DNA from: Hephaestia caeni
GTDB lineage: Bacteria > Pseudomonadota > Alphaproteobacteria > Sphingomonadales > Sphingomonadaceae
NCBI RefSeq assembly: GCF_003550065.1
Contig: NZ_QXDC01000006.1
Location: 1-64,000, forward strand
Length of the DNA stretch: 64,000 nucleotides
Direction: 5' to 3'
Part shown: positions 8,564 through 17,868 of the stretch, piece by piece
Layout: each line of letters begins with the position of its first letter
Numbering within the stretch: position 1 is the first letter of the stretch
Made by a program: the position numbers and the translations under genes
Notes under the pieces: generated by a model
Told to the model about the DNA's origin: nothing
Seen by the model: the letters and a program-made list of their open reading frames with translations, nothing else
The model's database searches: none

Positions 8564-10089
8564 GCGGTGACGCAGCAAAAGACGGCGCGCCCGGCCCGAT
8601 CCGTCGCATCTGCATCGTCGGGGGCGGCACCGCGGGCTGGATCGCCGCTGCCGTGCTCGCGCACCAATATCAGGGGATGATCGAGGTCGATCTCGTCGAA
8701 TCGGACGATATCGGCACCGTCGGGGTGGGCGAGAGCACGATCCCGCCGTTTCTCCAGTTGCTCGCGGGGCTCGGGGTCAGCGAGAGCGAATTCGTCATGG
8801 CGACGCAGGCAAGCTTCAAGCTGGGCATCGGCTTCGAGGATTGGGGCGGGCCCGGGCATCGCTATTTCCACCCGTTCGGCACGATCGGGCAGATGGCGAA
8901 CGCGCGCGATTTCTACCAGATCTGGTTGCGTGCCGCCGCCGGCGGGGAAGCGCCGCCGCTACTTGCGTTCGCGCCGGCGCACGCGATGGCCGAGGCGGGC
9001 AAATTCATGCTGCCCTTCAAGGCGCCCGACACGCCGATCGCGGGGGCATCCTATGCGCTCCACGTCGATGCCAAGCGCGTCGCGCGGTTCCTGCGCGGTT
9101 TCGCCGAGGAACGCGGGGTGACGCGCCACGAGGGCATCGTCACCGAGGTCGCGACGCGGCCTGACGGTTTCGTCGACCGCGTGATCCTGAACGACGGGCG
9201 GTCGATCGCCGTCGATTTCTTCATCGATTGCTCGGGCTTCCGTGCGCTGCTGATCGGCAAGACATTGGGGGTGGGCTATACCGACTGGTCGCACTGGCTG
9301 CTGTGCGACCGTGCGGTGGCGGTGCAGACCGAGAACGTCGGGCCGCCGCCGCCCTATACGCTGGCGGTAGCGCAGCCCGCGGGCTGGCGCTGGCGCATCC
9401 CGCTCCAGCACCGCACCGGCAACGGGCACGTCTATTCGAGCGCGCATATGAGCGAGGACGAGGCGACCGCGCTGCTGCTCGATCAGGTGGTGGGAGAGAC
9501 CGTCACCAACCCGCTGCCGCTGCGCTTCACCAGCGGGGTGCGCGAGCGCGGATGGGACAAGAACGTGCTGTCGCTGGGGCTCGCCTCGGGGTTTATCGAG
9601 CCGCTCGAATCGACCGCGATCCACCTCGTCTATCGCGGCATGGAATATTTCCTCCGCTTCCTGCCCGGCACCGATTGCGCGCCCGAGCTGGCCGACGAAT
9701 ATAACCGCCGGGTGACCGCCGATTACGAGGAAATCCGCGATTTCGTCATCCTCCATTATTGCCTGACCGGGCGCCGCGACACCGCCTTCTGGCGGGCCTG
9801 CGTCGACATGGAATTGCCCCCGTCGCTCGCGCAGCGGATCGCGCTGTTCCGCATCAACGGGACGATCCCGGAGCATGTCGATCCGCTGTTCAGATCGGTG
9901 AGCTGGCAGGCGTTGATGGACGGGCTGGGGGTGCGCCCGCGCGCCTATCATCCCGCGATCGACCGGGTGGCCGCCGGCGAGGTCAATCGCGAGCTGGGCG
10001 CGATGGCCGATGCGCTTGCGGGGTTCGTCGCGACCTTGCCCGCGCACGAGGCATTTCTCGCTAGGCATTGCCCGGCCCCCGCCCCATAG
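8560..10089 (+). CDS. Tryptophan-halogenase-family flavoprotein (second of two)
   Basis: A 509-residue paralogue of the preceding protein, starting at an ATGA overlap and therefore probably translationally coupled. It has the FAD motif GGGTAGW near residue 21, the conserved Lys87 (SFKLGIGFEDW), WRWRIPLQHR and ASGFIEPLESTAIH, so all family hallmarks are intact in both copies. The open frame extends further upstream (to 8332), but that part overlaps the first halogenase out of frame and is not expected to be coding. Substrate and whether it halogenates at all are unknown; the sugar-locus context argues against a classical secondary-metabolite role. Confidence 0.88.
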   Translation: MSGDAAKDGAPGPIRRICIVGGGTAGWIAAAVLAHQYQGMIEVDLVESDDIGTVGVGESTIPPFLQLLAGLGVSESEFVMATQASFKLGIGFEDWGGPGHRYFHPFGTIGQMANARDFYQIWLRAAAGGEAPPLLAFAPAHAMAEAGKFMLPFKAPDTPIAGASYALHVDAKRVARFLRGFAEERGVTRHEGIVTEVATRPDGFVDRVILNDGRSIAVDFFIDCSGFRALLIGKTLGVGYTDWSHWLLCDRAVAVQTENVGPPPPYTLAVAQPAGWRWRIPLQHRTGNGHVYSSAHMSEDEATALLLDQVVGETVTNPLPLRFTSGVRERGWDKNVLSLGLASGFIEPLESTAIHLVYRGMEYFLRFLPGTDCAPELADEYNRRVTADYEEIRDFVILHYCLTGRRDTAFWRACVDMELPPSLAQRIALFRINGTIPEHVDPLFRSVSWQALMDGLGVRPRAYHPAIDRVAAGEVNRELGAMADALAGFVATLPAHEAFLARHCPAPAP

Positions 10090-10115
10090 CCATCGCCAAA
10101 CCACGGGAACATTCA

Positions 10116-11174
10116 ATGGGCCGCTCGCCGCGCCAGTCCGTCACAATCAGGCATGTCGCCGCCGAGGCCGGGGTGTCGCTGCAAACCGTGTCGCGCGTCG
10201 TCAACAACGAGCCCAATGTCCGCCCGCAGGTGCGCGAGCGCGTGATGGAGGCGGTGAAGAAGCTCGGCTACGTCCCCAGCCTGGCCGCGCGACGGATGGG
10301 CGGATCGCGATCGTATCTGATCCTGGCGCTCAACGATCGCGATCGCACGATCGAGGGCTGGCAATTGGGGCAGGGCTCCGACTGGATCGACCAGATGCTC
10401 TACGGCGGGATGCTGGCGTGCGCGGAGCGCGGCTATCGCATGATCTTCGAGTTGATCGACACGCATTCGGCGCACGTCGAGCGTGAGGTGAACGCCGCAT
10501 TATCGTCGCTGCGCCCCGACGGGGTGATCCTGACGCCGCCGCATTCGGACAACCCGGCGATCATCGACCTGCTCGTCGCACAGCACATGCCCTTCGCGCG
10601 GATCGGATCGGACGATGCCAGCGCGGGCTTCGCGATCCGCATGGACGACGGCGCGGCGGCCGAGGCGGCGACCGCGCATCTGATCGGATTGGGGCACAAG
10701 CGGATCGGGTTCATCGCCGGCAGCGAGGAATATCGGCTGAGCGGCGCACGCACCGATGGGTATCGCGCAGCGATGAAGGCGGTGGGGCTGCCGATCGTCG
10801 ATGGCCTCGTCCAGCCGGGCGATTTCAGCTTCGAATCGGGGGAGGCGGCGATGCGCGCCTATCTCGACTTCGGCGAGCCGGTAACCGCGGTGATCGCGAG
10901 CAGCGAGCAGATGGCGCTGGGCGCGCTCCACGTCGCACGCGATCGCGGGGTCGACGTGCCGGGTGAGCTTTCGCTCGTGAGCTTCGACGATACGCCCGTG
11001 GTGCGCTTCTCGGTGCCGCCGCTCACTGCTATCACGCAGCCGATCGCGCCGATGACGGCGAAGGCGGCCGAGCTGCTGATCGACGCCGCGAGCGGCAAGG
11101 AGAGCGAGCCTGGCGTTCATGTCATCCCCTTCGCGCTTGCTGTCCGCCGATCCAGCGCGCCGCCGCGCGGCTGA
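10116..11174 (+). CDS. LacI-family transcriptional regulator
   Basis: A 352-residue LacI/GalR regulator. The N-terminal helix-turn-helix with hinge reads VTIRHVAAEAGVSLQTVSRVV, and a periplasmic-binding-protein-like sensor domain follows (DGVILTPPHSDNPAIIDLL, HKRIGFIAGSEEYRLSGART, LVSFDDTPV). I start at ATG 10116; an in-frame ATG at 10068 would add 16 residues that lie inside the upstream gene. It lies 26 bp after the second halogenase and overlaps the MFS gene. It is the likely sugar-responsive repressor of this locus, and the operator candidate at 1220 fits its family. Confidence 0.92.
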   Translation: MGRSPRQSVTIRHVAAEAGVSLQTVSRVVNNEPNVRPQVRERVMEAVKKLGYVPSLAARRMGGSRSYLILALNDRDRTIEGWQLGQGSDWIDQMLYGGMLACAERGYRMIFELIDTHSAHVEREVNAALSSLRPDGVILTPPHSDNPAIIDLLVAQHMPFARIGSDDASAGFAIRMDDGAAAEAATAHLIGLGHKRIGFIAGSEEYRLSGARTDGYRAAMKAVGLPIVDGLVQPGDFSFESGEAAMRAYLDFGEPVTAVIASSEQMALGALHVARDRGVDVPGELSLVSFDDTPVVRFSVPPLTAITQPIAPMTAKAAELLIDAASGKESEPGVHVIPFALAVRRSSAPPRG

Positions 11175-12351
11175 GGGCGCGCGCTCCTGGCGGTTCCTGG
11201 CGCTTTACGCGCTGGCCAATGCGGGCGGGGTCGCCGCGTTCCTGCCGCTGCTGACGTTGCTGCTGCCGCTCAAGGTACAGGCGGTGGCGGGCGACGAGCG
11301 GCTGCTGACGCTGACCTTGTGCGCGCTTGCGGGTGCGGTGACGGCGAGCATCTCCAACATCGTGTTCGGCGTGCTGAGCGACCGCAGCTTCGCGAGGACG
11401 CGTAACCGGCGGCGCTGGATCGCGGGCGGCCTCGCGGCGACGCTGGCGACCTATCCGCTGCTCCACTGGGCGGCCTCGCCGGTGCAGATCATCGCGGCGG
11501 TGCTGACCTTCCAGGCGGCGCTCAACATGATGCTCGCGCCGCTCTACACGATGATGGCCGACGAGGTGCCCGATCACCAGAAGGGCGTCGCGGGCGGGCT
11601 GTTGACGCTCGCCAGCCCGATCGGATCGGCGCTGGCGGCGGTGCTCGTGGCGACGGGGCTGGGCGAGGACGGGCGATTTGCGCTGGTATGCGGGTTCGTC
11701 GCCCTGTGCGTGGTGCCGCTGCTGCTGGTCCGCCCGCACCCGACCGATACCACGCCACCGCCCGCGCCGGCGCGCGCGATCCGGCGCGGCGATCTTGCGC
11801 TGACCTGGGGCGCGCGGCTGCTCGTCCAGCTCGCGGGGAACGTGCTGTTCACCTATCTGCTGTTCTATTTCGAGAGCGTCGTGCCGGGCGAAGAACCGGC
11901 CGTGCTCGCGCCGCGCGTCGGGCAATTGACGACGATCGCGTTCGCGCTGTCGATCCCGATCGCTCTGCTCGTCGGCCGCGCCTCGGATCGGATCGGGGCG
12001 CGCAAGCCGTTCCTGATGCTGGCGACGATCGTCACCGCAAGCGGGCTGCTGGTGATGGCGCTGTTCCCCGAATGGCCGAGCGCGGTGGCGGGGTACGGGC
12101 TGTTCGCGATCGGCAGCGCGGTGTTTCTGGGGCTGCATTCGGCCTATGCGATGCAGATCCTGCCCTCGCCTGAACATCGTGGTCGCGATCTCGGTATCCT
12201 CAACCTCACCAACACGCTGCCCGCCTTGCTTGGCCCGGCGCTGACCTGGTCGCTGGCGACGACCGAGCGCTTTACCCCGGTGCTGCTGACGCTTGCGGTG
12301 CTGACGTTGCTCGGCGGGGCGATGGTGATGTTTGTCCGCAGCGAGCGGTGA
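11119..12351 (+). CDS. MFS transporter, probably sugar uptake
   Basis: A 410-residue inner-membrane protein with about twelve hydrophobic segments. The loop after the second membrane segment, NIVFGVLSDRSFARTRNRRRW, is the MFS motif A of the glycoside-pentoside-hexuronide/oligosaccharide type, and GRASDRIGARKPFL repeats it in the second half. The ATG at 11119 overlaps the regulator by 56 bp, so the two are co-translated or nearly so. Together with receptor, glycosidase and regulator it completes a glycan import route: outer-membrane entry, periplasmic cleavage, cytoplasmic uptake. No strong ribosome-binding site sits at the ideal distance, so a start slightly further in is possible. Confidence 0.85.
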   Translation: MSSPSRLLSADPARRRAAEGARSWRFLALYALANAGGVAAFLPLLTLLLPLKVQAVAGDERLLTLTLCALAGAVTASISNIVFGVLSDRSFARTRNRRRWIAGGLAATLATYPLLHWAASPVQIIAAVLTFQAALNMMLAPLYTMMADEVPDHQKGVAGGLLTLASPIGSALAAVLVATGLGEDGRFALVCGFVALCVVPLLLVRPHPTDTTPPPAPARAIRRGDLALTWGARLLVQLAGNVLFTYLLFYFESVVPGEEPAVLAPRVGQLTTIAFALSIPIALLVGRASDRIGARKPFLMLATIVTASGLLVMALFPEWPSAVAGYGLFAIGSAVFLGLHSAYAMQILPSPEHRGRDLGILNLTNTLPALLGPALTWSLATTERFTPVLLTLAVLTLLGGAMVMFVRSER

Positions 12352-12371
12352 GGAATGTGCCGGCAATATTT

Positions 12372-12446
12372 CCGTTCGTGCTGAGCTTGTCGAAGCACCG
12401 TTCTTCGTAAGAAAGAGCGGCCCTTCGACAGGCTCAGGGCGAACGG
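12372..12446. repeat. Dispersed palindromic repeat, family A
   Basis: An inverted pair: CCGTTCGTGCTGAGCTTGTC begins the left half and the right half ends CAGGCTCAGGGCGAACGG. A second copy of the family lies at 40698-40785, and a fragment (TTGTCGAAGCACCGTCCTT) lies near 17912. Here it sits between two convergent genes. Confidence 0.8.
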
Positions 12447-12459
12447 GGCTGGGTGGTTA

Positions 12460-14022
12460 TTACTCCAGTTCGCCGTCGATCAGGCGTGGGAGGCCCAGCG
12501 GATTGGCGCGCTGGATCGCCTTGGGGAGCAGCGCGTCGGGCAGATCCTGATAGCAGACCGGGCGCAGGAAGCGCTCGATCGCCGCGGTGCCGACCGATGT
12601 GGTGCGCGAATCCGAGGTGGCCGGGAAGGGGCCGCCGTGGACCATCGCGTACGAGACCTCGACGCCGGTCGGCCAGCCGTTGGCGAGGATGCGGCCCGCC
12701 TTGCGTTCGAGGATCGGGAGCAGCGCGCGGGCATCCTCCACATCCTCGTCGTCGAGCTGGAGCGTCGCGGTAAGCTGGCCTTCGAGCCCTTCGAGCACGC
12801 GGGCGACCTCGGCCTTGTCGGCGCAGCGGATCACGATCGAGGCGGCACCGAACACTTCGTCCGCCAGCGCGGGATTGGCGACGAACGCCGCGCCGGTGGT
12901 GCCGAACAGCGCCGCGCGGCCGCGATTGACGCCGCTATCCTCGGTGCCGCGCGCGATCGTCTCGACGCCCGATTGGCCGCCGAGCAGCGTGACGCCCTTG
13001 TCGTAATTGGCGTGGATGCTGCCGGTGAGCATCACCTGTGGCGCGGCGCCGCCCAGCGCCTCGGCCGCCGCATCGACGAAGCGATCGAGATCGGGGCCGT
13101 CGAGCGCGACGACGATGCCGGGGTTGGTGCAGAACTGGCCCGCGCCCATCGTCAGCGAGCCGACATAGGCCTTGCCCAGATCGGCGGCGCGGGCGGCAAG
13201 CGCATGGGGAAAGAGCAACACCGGGTTGATGCTCGACATTTCGGCATAGACCGGGATCGGCTCGGGGCGCTTCTGCGCGATCTCGACCAGCGCGAGCCCG
13301 CCGTGGCGCGAGCCGGTGAAGCCCACCGCCTTGATGTGGGGATCGGCGACGAGTGCGCCGCCGAGCGCGTTCGACGCGCCCTGGACGAGCGAGAACACGC
13401 CTTCGGGCAGGCCGCATTTCCTGACCGCGGCCTGGATCGCGCGGCCGACCAGCAGCGACGTGCCCGGATGCGCGGGGTGGCCCTTGACGACGACGGGGCA
13501 CCCCGCGGCGAGCGCCGAGGCGGTGTCGCCGCCGGCGACCGAGAAAGCGAGCGGGAAGTTCGACGCGCCGAACACCGCGACGGGGCCGAGCGCGATGCGG
13601 CGCTGGCGCAGATCGGCGCGCGGCAGCGGCTGGCGATCGGGCAGCGCGGTGTCGATCACGACCCCCGCCCAGCGGCCCTGGCACAGCAGCTTGGCGAACA
13701 GCCGAAGCTGGCCGGTGGTGCGGCCGCGCTCGCCGGTGATGCGGCCCTGCGGCAGGCCGGTTTCGCGCACCGCGCGCTCGATCAGGCCGTCGACCGCCTC
13801 GATCTCGTCGGCGATCGCCTCGAGGAAGGCGGCGCGCGTTTCGGGATCGGTTTCGCGGTAGGTGTCGAACGCGTCGGCCGCGAGGCGGCAGGCCTCGGCA
13901 ACGTCGTCGAGCGACGAGGTGGCGAAGGCGGGATCGAGCGCCTCGTTGGTCGCGGGATCGATCGCGCGGAAGGTGTCGTCGCGCGTCACTGCGCGCGCGC
14001 CGATCAGAAAGCTGCCATCCAT
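12460..14022 (-). CDS. Alpha-ketoglutaric semialdehyde dehydrogenase (aldehyde dehydrogenase family)
   Basis: A 520-residue aldehyde dehydrogenase that most resembles alpha-ketoglutaric semialdehyde dehydrogenases, which make 2-oxoglutarate at the end of the non-phosphorylating pentose, glucarate and hydroxyproline pathways. The cofactor region reads GPVAVFGASNFPLAF, the general-base glutamate is Glu261 (VYAEMSSINP), and the nucleophile is Cys298 (GAGQFCTNPG). I chose ATG 14022 because GGAGA lies 8 bases upstream; an in-frame ATG at 14037 has no comparable site. It faces the glycan locus, which suggests that pentoses or sugar acids released there feed this enzyme. Substrate is inferred from family resemblance. 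Confidence 0.82.
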   Translation of the reverse strand: MDGSFLIGARAVTRDDTFRAIDPATNEALDPAFATSSLDDVAEACRLAADAFDTYRETDPETRAAFLEAIADEIEAVDGLIERAVRETGLPQGRITGERGRTTGQLRLFAKLLCQGRWAGVVIDTALPDRQPLPRADLRQRRIALGPVAVFGASNFPLAFSVAGGDTASALAAGCPVVVKGHPAHPGTSLLVGRAIQAAVRKCGLPEGVFSLVQGASNALGGALVADPHIKAVGFTGSRHGGLALVEIAQKRPEPIPVYAEMSSINPVLLFPHALAARAADLGKAYVGSLTMGAGQFCTNPGIVVALDGPDLDRFVDAAAEALGGAAPQVMLTGSIHANYDKGVTLLGGQSGVETIARGTEDSGVNRGRAALFGTTGAAFVANPALADEVFGAASIVIRCADKAEVARVLEGLEGQLTATLQLDDEDVEDARALLPILERKAGRILANGWPTGVEVSYAMVHGGPFPATSDSRTTSVGTAAIERFLRPVCYQDLPDALLPKAIQRANPLGLPRLIDGELE

Positions 14023-14141
14023 GAAATCGTTCTCCATCCTATTGTCCGACAAGTACGCAAGCTGGGGTCTCTCGCTCCAATGACAAGGGAGCGGTATCAT
14101 TGGCAACCGTCGGTTGCTGCGAAACGCGATAAATTATTTGC

Positions 14142-16148
14142 TCAACCCGTGAGACGGACGCCGATCCATAGTGTGCGCGGCGTACCGAGGTCGATCGAAC
14201 CGCCGTCGTTGCGGGTGACGATCGTTTCATCGAACAGGTTCTCGGCGCGGCCGACGAGTGTGAGGCGGGATGTGACGGGGACGCTCGCGATCGCATCGAC
14301 CGTCAGCGCGGCGGGGAGCACGTCGGTTTCGCGATCGTCTTCATATTGCTTGCCGACGTAGCGGAGCGTCGCGGCGAGGCCGGGGCCGCGATCGGGCGCC
14401 CAGCGCAGCGTGCCGCTGGCGGCGTGGCGCGGACTTTGCGCGGGCACGAAGCCGTCGAGCGCGACCGAGGTCTGCGAGGCGCGGACATGGCTGTCGCTAT
14501 AGGCATAGGAAGCGGAAAGTTCGACATCACCGTGGCGCGCGGCGGCGGTGAGTTCGATGCCCCTGGCGACGATCGCATCCATATTGCGGCGCTGGCGCAG
14601 GTTGTCGGCGATCGTGACGTTGGCGATCGCGTTATCGAGCCGGTTCCAGAACGCGGTGACGCCGAGGCGCACGCCTGAGAGCGGGGTGACGTCCAGCCCC
14701 GCCTCGACGCCCTTCAGCCGTTCGAGATCGAGCGCGGCATTGGCCTCGGTCGTCACCGGGAAGACGGTGAACGGGCGATAGAGTTCGTTGAGCGTCGGCA
14801 GGCGGAAGCCGGTATAGCCCGCGGCGCGTAGCGCGAGCGTGGGGGTGGCGTGATAGAGAGCGCCGATCCGGCCAGTGGCTTCGATGCCGTCGCGATTGGC
14901 GAAGCGGCGATCGGTGGTGATCGCGCCGGCGGCGTTGGCCTCCCGGTAGAAGCCGTCGGTGATCGTCCAGCGATCGACGCGGCCGCCGCCGGTGAGGACG
15001 AGGCGACCGAGTGTCCAATCATCCTCGACGAACACACCGGCGGTGGTTGAGGCGCCGCCGGCGTTGCGGTGCGCAGTCGCGCGGCCGGTGATGGCGCTGT
15101 ACGGGTCTTCGTAGAGTTCGCCCTCGGCATGGCGCCAATCCACGCCGATGCGCAAAGTGTGGTCGGCGCCGACCGGCGGGCGCAGTTCGATCTTGCCGCC
15201 GAGCCCGGTCGATGGCGTGTTGCGCTGATCGAGGACGAGCTTGTGGTTCGACGCGCTGATGACCTTGTTGGTGAAGTTGCGCGTCTGGAGATAGGCGAGC
15301 GCATCGAGCTGCCAGCGCCCACGATGGACGAGGCGGATGCTGGCGTCGTTGGCGGCCGAGGCACTGTCGGCGCCTGCGAAGCGCAAGGTGCGATCGTCGC
15401 GATAGACGAGCGCGCGTGCCTGGATTTCGGTGTCGGCATCGATCGGCGCGACCGCGCGCAGCGAGGTGGACCAGTTTTCGTAGCGCGCACGCACGTCGGC
15501 GGGGCCGCGCTGATCGGCGGGGGTGGTGAAAAAGCCGTCGCCGCGATCGTAATTGGCGCCGATCGACACATAACCAGCGCCCACATCGGGCGAGAGGCTG
15601 GCCGAGGCCATCAGCGAATCGCGGCTGCCCGCGAACAGGCTCGCCTCGTACGGTGGCAGATCGCTGCGCGTGGCGCTGCCGAGTTCGATCGTGCCCGCGA
15701 CCGCGCCCGCGCCGAACGGCCCCGCGCCGCCGCCGCGCGTGATCCGCACCACCGACAGCCGATCGGGCACCAGCGCGTTGAACGGGATATAGCCGAAGAA
15801 CGGATCGGCCTGCGGCACGCCGTCGAGCAGCACCAATGCGCGGCTGGTGGCGTTGCCGCCGAGCGCACGCAGCGTCACGCCTTGCGCGGTGGGGTTGGCG
15901 GCGCGGCTGTCTGCGCGGCGGAATTGCTGGACCCCCGCGACATCGGCGAGCACGTCCTCAAGCCGGCCGCTGGCGTCGCCGGTCAGCCGGTCGCGATCGA
16001 TCGTGACCGAGCCGTAGGCGGGCGTGCCGGGCGGAAGCGGGAGGCCTTCGCCGATGACGACGATGCCGGGGTCGCCGGTGGATTGGGCGTGCGCGGCGGC
16101 GGGCAGAGCCAGAGCGAGCAGCGGCAGGGTGGTGAGGACAGGGCGCAC
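14142..16148 (-). CDS. TonB-dependent receptor (BtuB/siderophore-like size)
   Basis: A 668-residue outer-membrane receptor with a signal peptide (TTLPLLALALPAAAHAQ), a plug domain (SGRLEDVLADVAGVQQFRR, then GVTLRALGGNATSRALVLLDG) and a barrel of ordinary size. Its size fits vitamin B12 or siderophore receptors better than the large carbohydrate type. The GTG start at 16148 follows CGGAG at good spacing. The C-terminus (VRLTG) lacks the usual final phenylalanine. No cobalamin riboswitch precedes it: only about 60 bp separate it from the upstream gene. Ligand unknown. Confidence 0.87.
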   Translation of the reverse strand: MRPVLTTLPLLALALPAAAHAQSTGDPGIVVIGEGLPLPPGTPAYGSVTIDRDRLTGDASGRLEDVLADVAGVQQFRRADSRAANPTAQGVTLRALGGNATSRALVLLDGVPQADPFFGYIPFNALVPDRLSVVRITRGGGAGPFGAGAVAGTIELGSATRSDLPPYEASLFAGSRDSLMASASLSPDVGAGYVSIGANYDRGDGFFTTPADQRGPADVRARYENWSTSLRAVAPIDADTEIQARALVYRDDRTLRFAGADSASAANDASIRLVHRGRWQLDALAYLQTRNFTNKVISASNHKLVLDQRNTPSTGLGGKIELRPPVGADHTLRIGVDWRHAEGELYEDPYSAITGRATAHRNAGGASTTAGVFVEDDWTLGRLVLTGGGRVDRWTITDGFYREANAAGAITTDRRFANRDGIEATGRIGALYHATPTLALRAAGYTGFRLPTLNELYRPFTVFPVTTEANAALDLERLKGVEAGLDVTPLSGVRLGVTAFWNRLDNAIANVTIADNLRQRRNMDAIVARGIELTAAARHGDVELSASYAYSDSHVRASQTSVALDGFVPAQSPRHAASGTLRWAPDRGPGLAATLRYVGKQYEDDRETDVLPAALTVDAIASVPVTSRLTLVGRAENLFDETIVTRNDGGSIDLGTPRTLWIGVRLTG

Positions 16149-16206
16149 GCGAAGCTCCGGCGGGGATGGTGCCCGCCTAGCCCAGTTGTCGGGGTAGGGA
16201 ACAGGC

Positions 16207-16644
16207 CTAGGTGCGCAATTTCGTGATTGTTGCGGCGATCCGGCGCGCGCGCGTCTCGGGCTTCTTCGCGCCTTCTACCGCCTCGGCGGCCTCGCGCTGA
16301 TGGGTGTAGCTCAGCTTCTCCCACGCCGCCTCCAGCCGCGCGGCGTGAATGGCGGTAATGAGATCGGCGGGCGGTGTCACCGTGCGCGGGGCGGTATCGA
16401 GCGTCAGCGTGACCTCGATCGTGTCGCCGCCCGCGACGCCTGCCGCCTCGCGGTTGCTTCGGCGCAGCGGCACGAAGGTGACGCCGCCCATGATCGCGAT
16501 CGTGCTGCGATAGCGGTGGCCGTTGAGTGTGACGACCACCGGCGGCCGTGCCTTGCCGAACGTGTCGCACGGATCGAATGGCACGGGAATCGCGCCCTCG
16601 TCGGTGAGCGTGACGGTGAAGGTGTGTGACGGCGTGGCGGTCAC
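16207..16644 (-). CDS. YdeI/OmpD-associated family protein (DUF1905)
   Basis: A 145-residue cytoplasmic protein. Its first part matches the DUF1905 barrel (FGKARPPVVVTLNGHRYRST, then GGVTFVPLRRSNREAAG) and its C-terminal part is the YdeI-type helix (KLSYTHQREAAEAVEGAKKP, then ETRARRI). The GTG start at 16644 overlaps the stop of the acyl-CoA dehydrogenase gene by four bases, so it is co-translated with it. The biochemical role of this family is not established. The open frame extends upstream to 17106, but that part is antisense overlap with the dehydrogenase frame. Confidence 0.82.
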   Translation of the reverse strand: MTATPSHTFTVTLTDEGAIPVPFDPCDTFGKARPPVVVTLNGHRYRSTIAIMGGVTFVPLRRSNREAAGVAGGDTIEVTLTLDTAPRTVTPPADLITAIHAARLEAAWEKLSYTHQREAAEAVEGAKKPETRARRIAATITKLRT

Positions 16645-17795
16645 AGGCTGCGTCCGATCAGCTCCTTCATGATCTCGTTGGTGCCGCCATAGATGCGCGA
16701 TACGCGCGCCCCGCGCCAGGCGCGCGCGATCGGATATTCGTTCATATAGCCTGCGCCGCCGTGGAGCTGGAGGCATTTGTCCATCACCTCCCATTGCAGC
16801 TCGGTGTGCCACAGCTTCGCCGCCGCGCCTTCGGTCGCGGTCAATTCGCCCGCGAGATGGCGCTTGATCGCCCAATCGAGATGCGCCCAGCCGACCTGGA
16901 GCTTGGCCTTGAGATCGGCAAGCACGAAGCGCGTGTTCTGGAAATCGAACACCACGCCGGCGAACGCCTTGCGATCCTTGGTGAAGACGATGGTCTCGTC
17001 GAACGCCTTTTGCGCCGAGGATTGCGCGCCGATCGCGATTGTGAGCCGCTCCTGTGGCAACTGGCTCATCAGATAGGCGAAGCCCTTGCCTTCCTCGCCG
17101 AGGCAATTGGTGATCGGCACGCGCACGTCGTCGAAGAACAATTCGCTAGTGTCGGCGGCGTCCTGCCCGATCTTGTCGAGCTTGCGGCCGCGGCGGAAAC
17201 CCTCGCGATCCGATTCGACGAGGATGATCGACATGCCCTTGTAGGCGGGTTGCGCGCTGGGATCGGTCTTGGCGACGACGAGGATCAGATCGGCGTTCTG
17301 GCCGTTGGTGATATAGGTTTTCGAGCCTGAGACGACATAATGGTTGCCGTCCTTGCGGGCGGTCGTGCGGATCGATTGCAGGTCCGATCCGGTGCCGGGC
17401 TCGGTCATCGCGATCGCGGTGATCGTCTCGCCGGAGACGAGCCGGGGAAGCCATTGCTGCTTCTGTTCTTCCGAGCCGTAGGCGGCGATGTAATCGCACA
17501 CGATATCCGATTGCAGCGCGAAGCCGGCGGGGACGCCCGCATAATTCAACTCTTCGTCGACGATCGCGTTATAGCCGAAATCGAGCCCGAGCCCGCCATA
17601 GGCCTCCGGCGCGGTGGGGCACAGCATCCCGATCGCACCCGCCTTGCGCCAGAATTCTTTCGGCACGAGCCGATTGGCTTCCCATTCGGCGACGTTGGGC
17701 ACGCCTTCCCTGGCGAGAAAGCTGCGCACCGTTTCGCGGAACGCCTCGTGATCGGCATCATAGGCCGAACGCCCCGGCACGTCGTCGAGCGTCAT
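16641..17795 (-). CDS. Acyl-CoA dehydrogenase
   Basis: A 384-residue FAD-dependent acyl-CoA dehydrogenase introducing the alpha-beta double bond. Signature segments are AIAMTEPGTGSDLQSI (FAD contact), QERLTIAIGAQSSAQKA and, near the C-terminus, LHGGAGYMNEYPIARAWRGA followed by YGGTNEIM, which carries the presumed catalytic glutamate. I start at ATG 17795 after AGGAGAGA; the longer open frame would run into the tandem repeat at 17869. It precedes the YdeI gene in an operon. Substrate chain length cannot be told from sequence; nearby branched-chain and aromatic catabolic genes are suggestive only. Confidence 0.88.
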   Translation of the reverse strand: MTLDDVPGRSAYDADHEAFRETVRSFLAREGVPNVAEWEANRLVPKEFWRKAGAIGMLCPTAPEAYGGLGLDFGYNAIVDEELNYAGVPAGFALQSDIVCDYIAAYGSEEQKQQWLPRLVSGETITAIAMTEPGTGSDLQSIRTTARKDGNHYVVSGSKTYITNGQNADLILVVAKTDPSAQPAYKGMSIILVESDREGFRRGRKLDKIGQDAADTSELFFDDVRVPITNCLGEEGKGFAYLMSQLPQERLTIAIGAQSSAQKAFDETIVFTKDRKAFAGVVFDFQNTRFVLADLKAKLQVGWAHLDWAIKRHLAGELTATEGAAAKLWHTELQWEVMDKCLQLHGGAGYMNEYPIARAWRGARVSRIYGGTNEIMKELIGRSL

Positions 17796-17868
17796 GATCG
17801 ATTCTCTCCTGCATCCTTTCGGGTCACGGTGCGGTTGATTGACGCAAACGTCAACCACTTGCCGCCGC

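Noticed and set aside
11122..12366. A 414-codon antisense frame opposite the MFS transporter.
   Set aside because: Composition is almost entirely Arg, Gln, Ala and His with no hydrophobic core; it is the shadow of a membrane protein gene.
16149..16206. Cobalamin riboswitch upstream of the 668-residue TonB receptor.
   Set aside because: Only about 60 bp lie between this gene and the next and no B12-box-like sequence is present; a riboswitch needs far more space.
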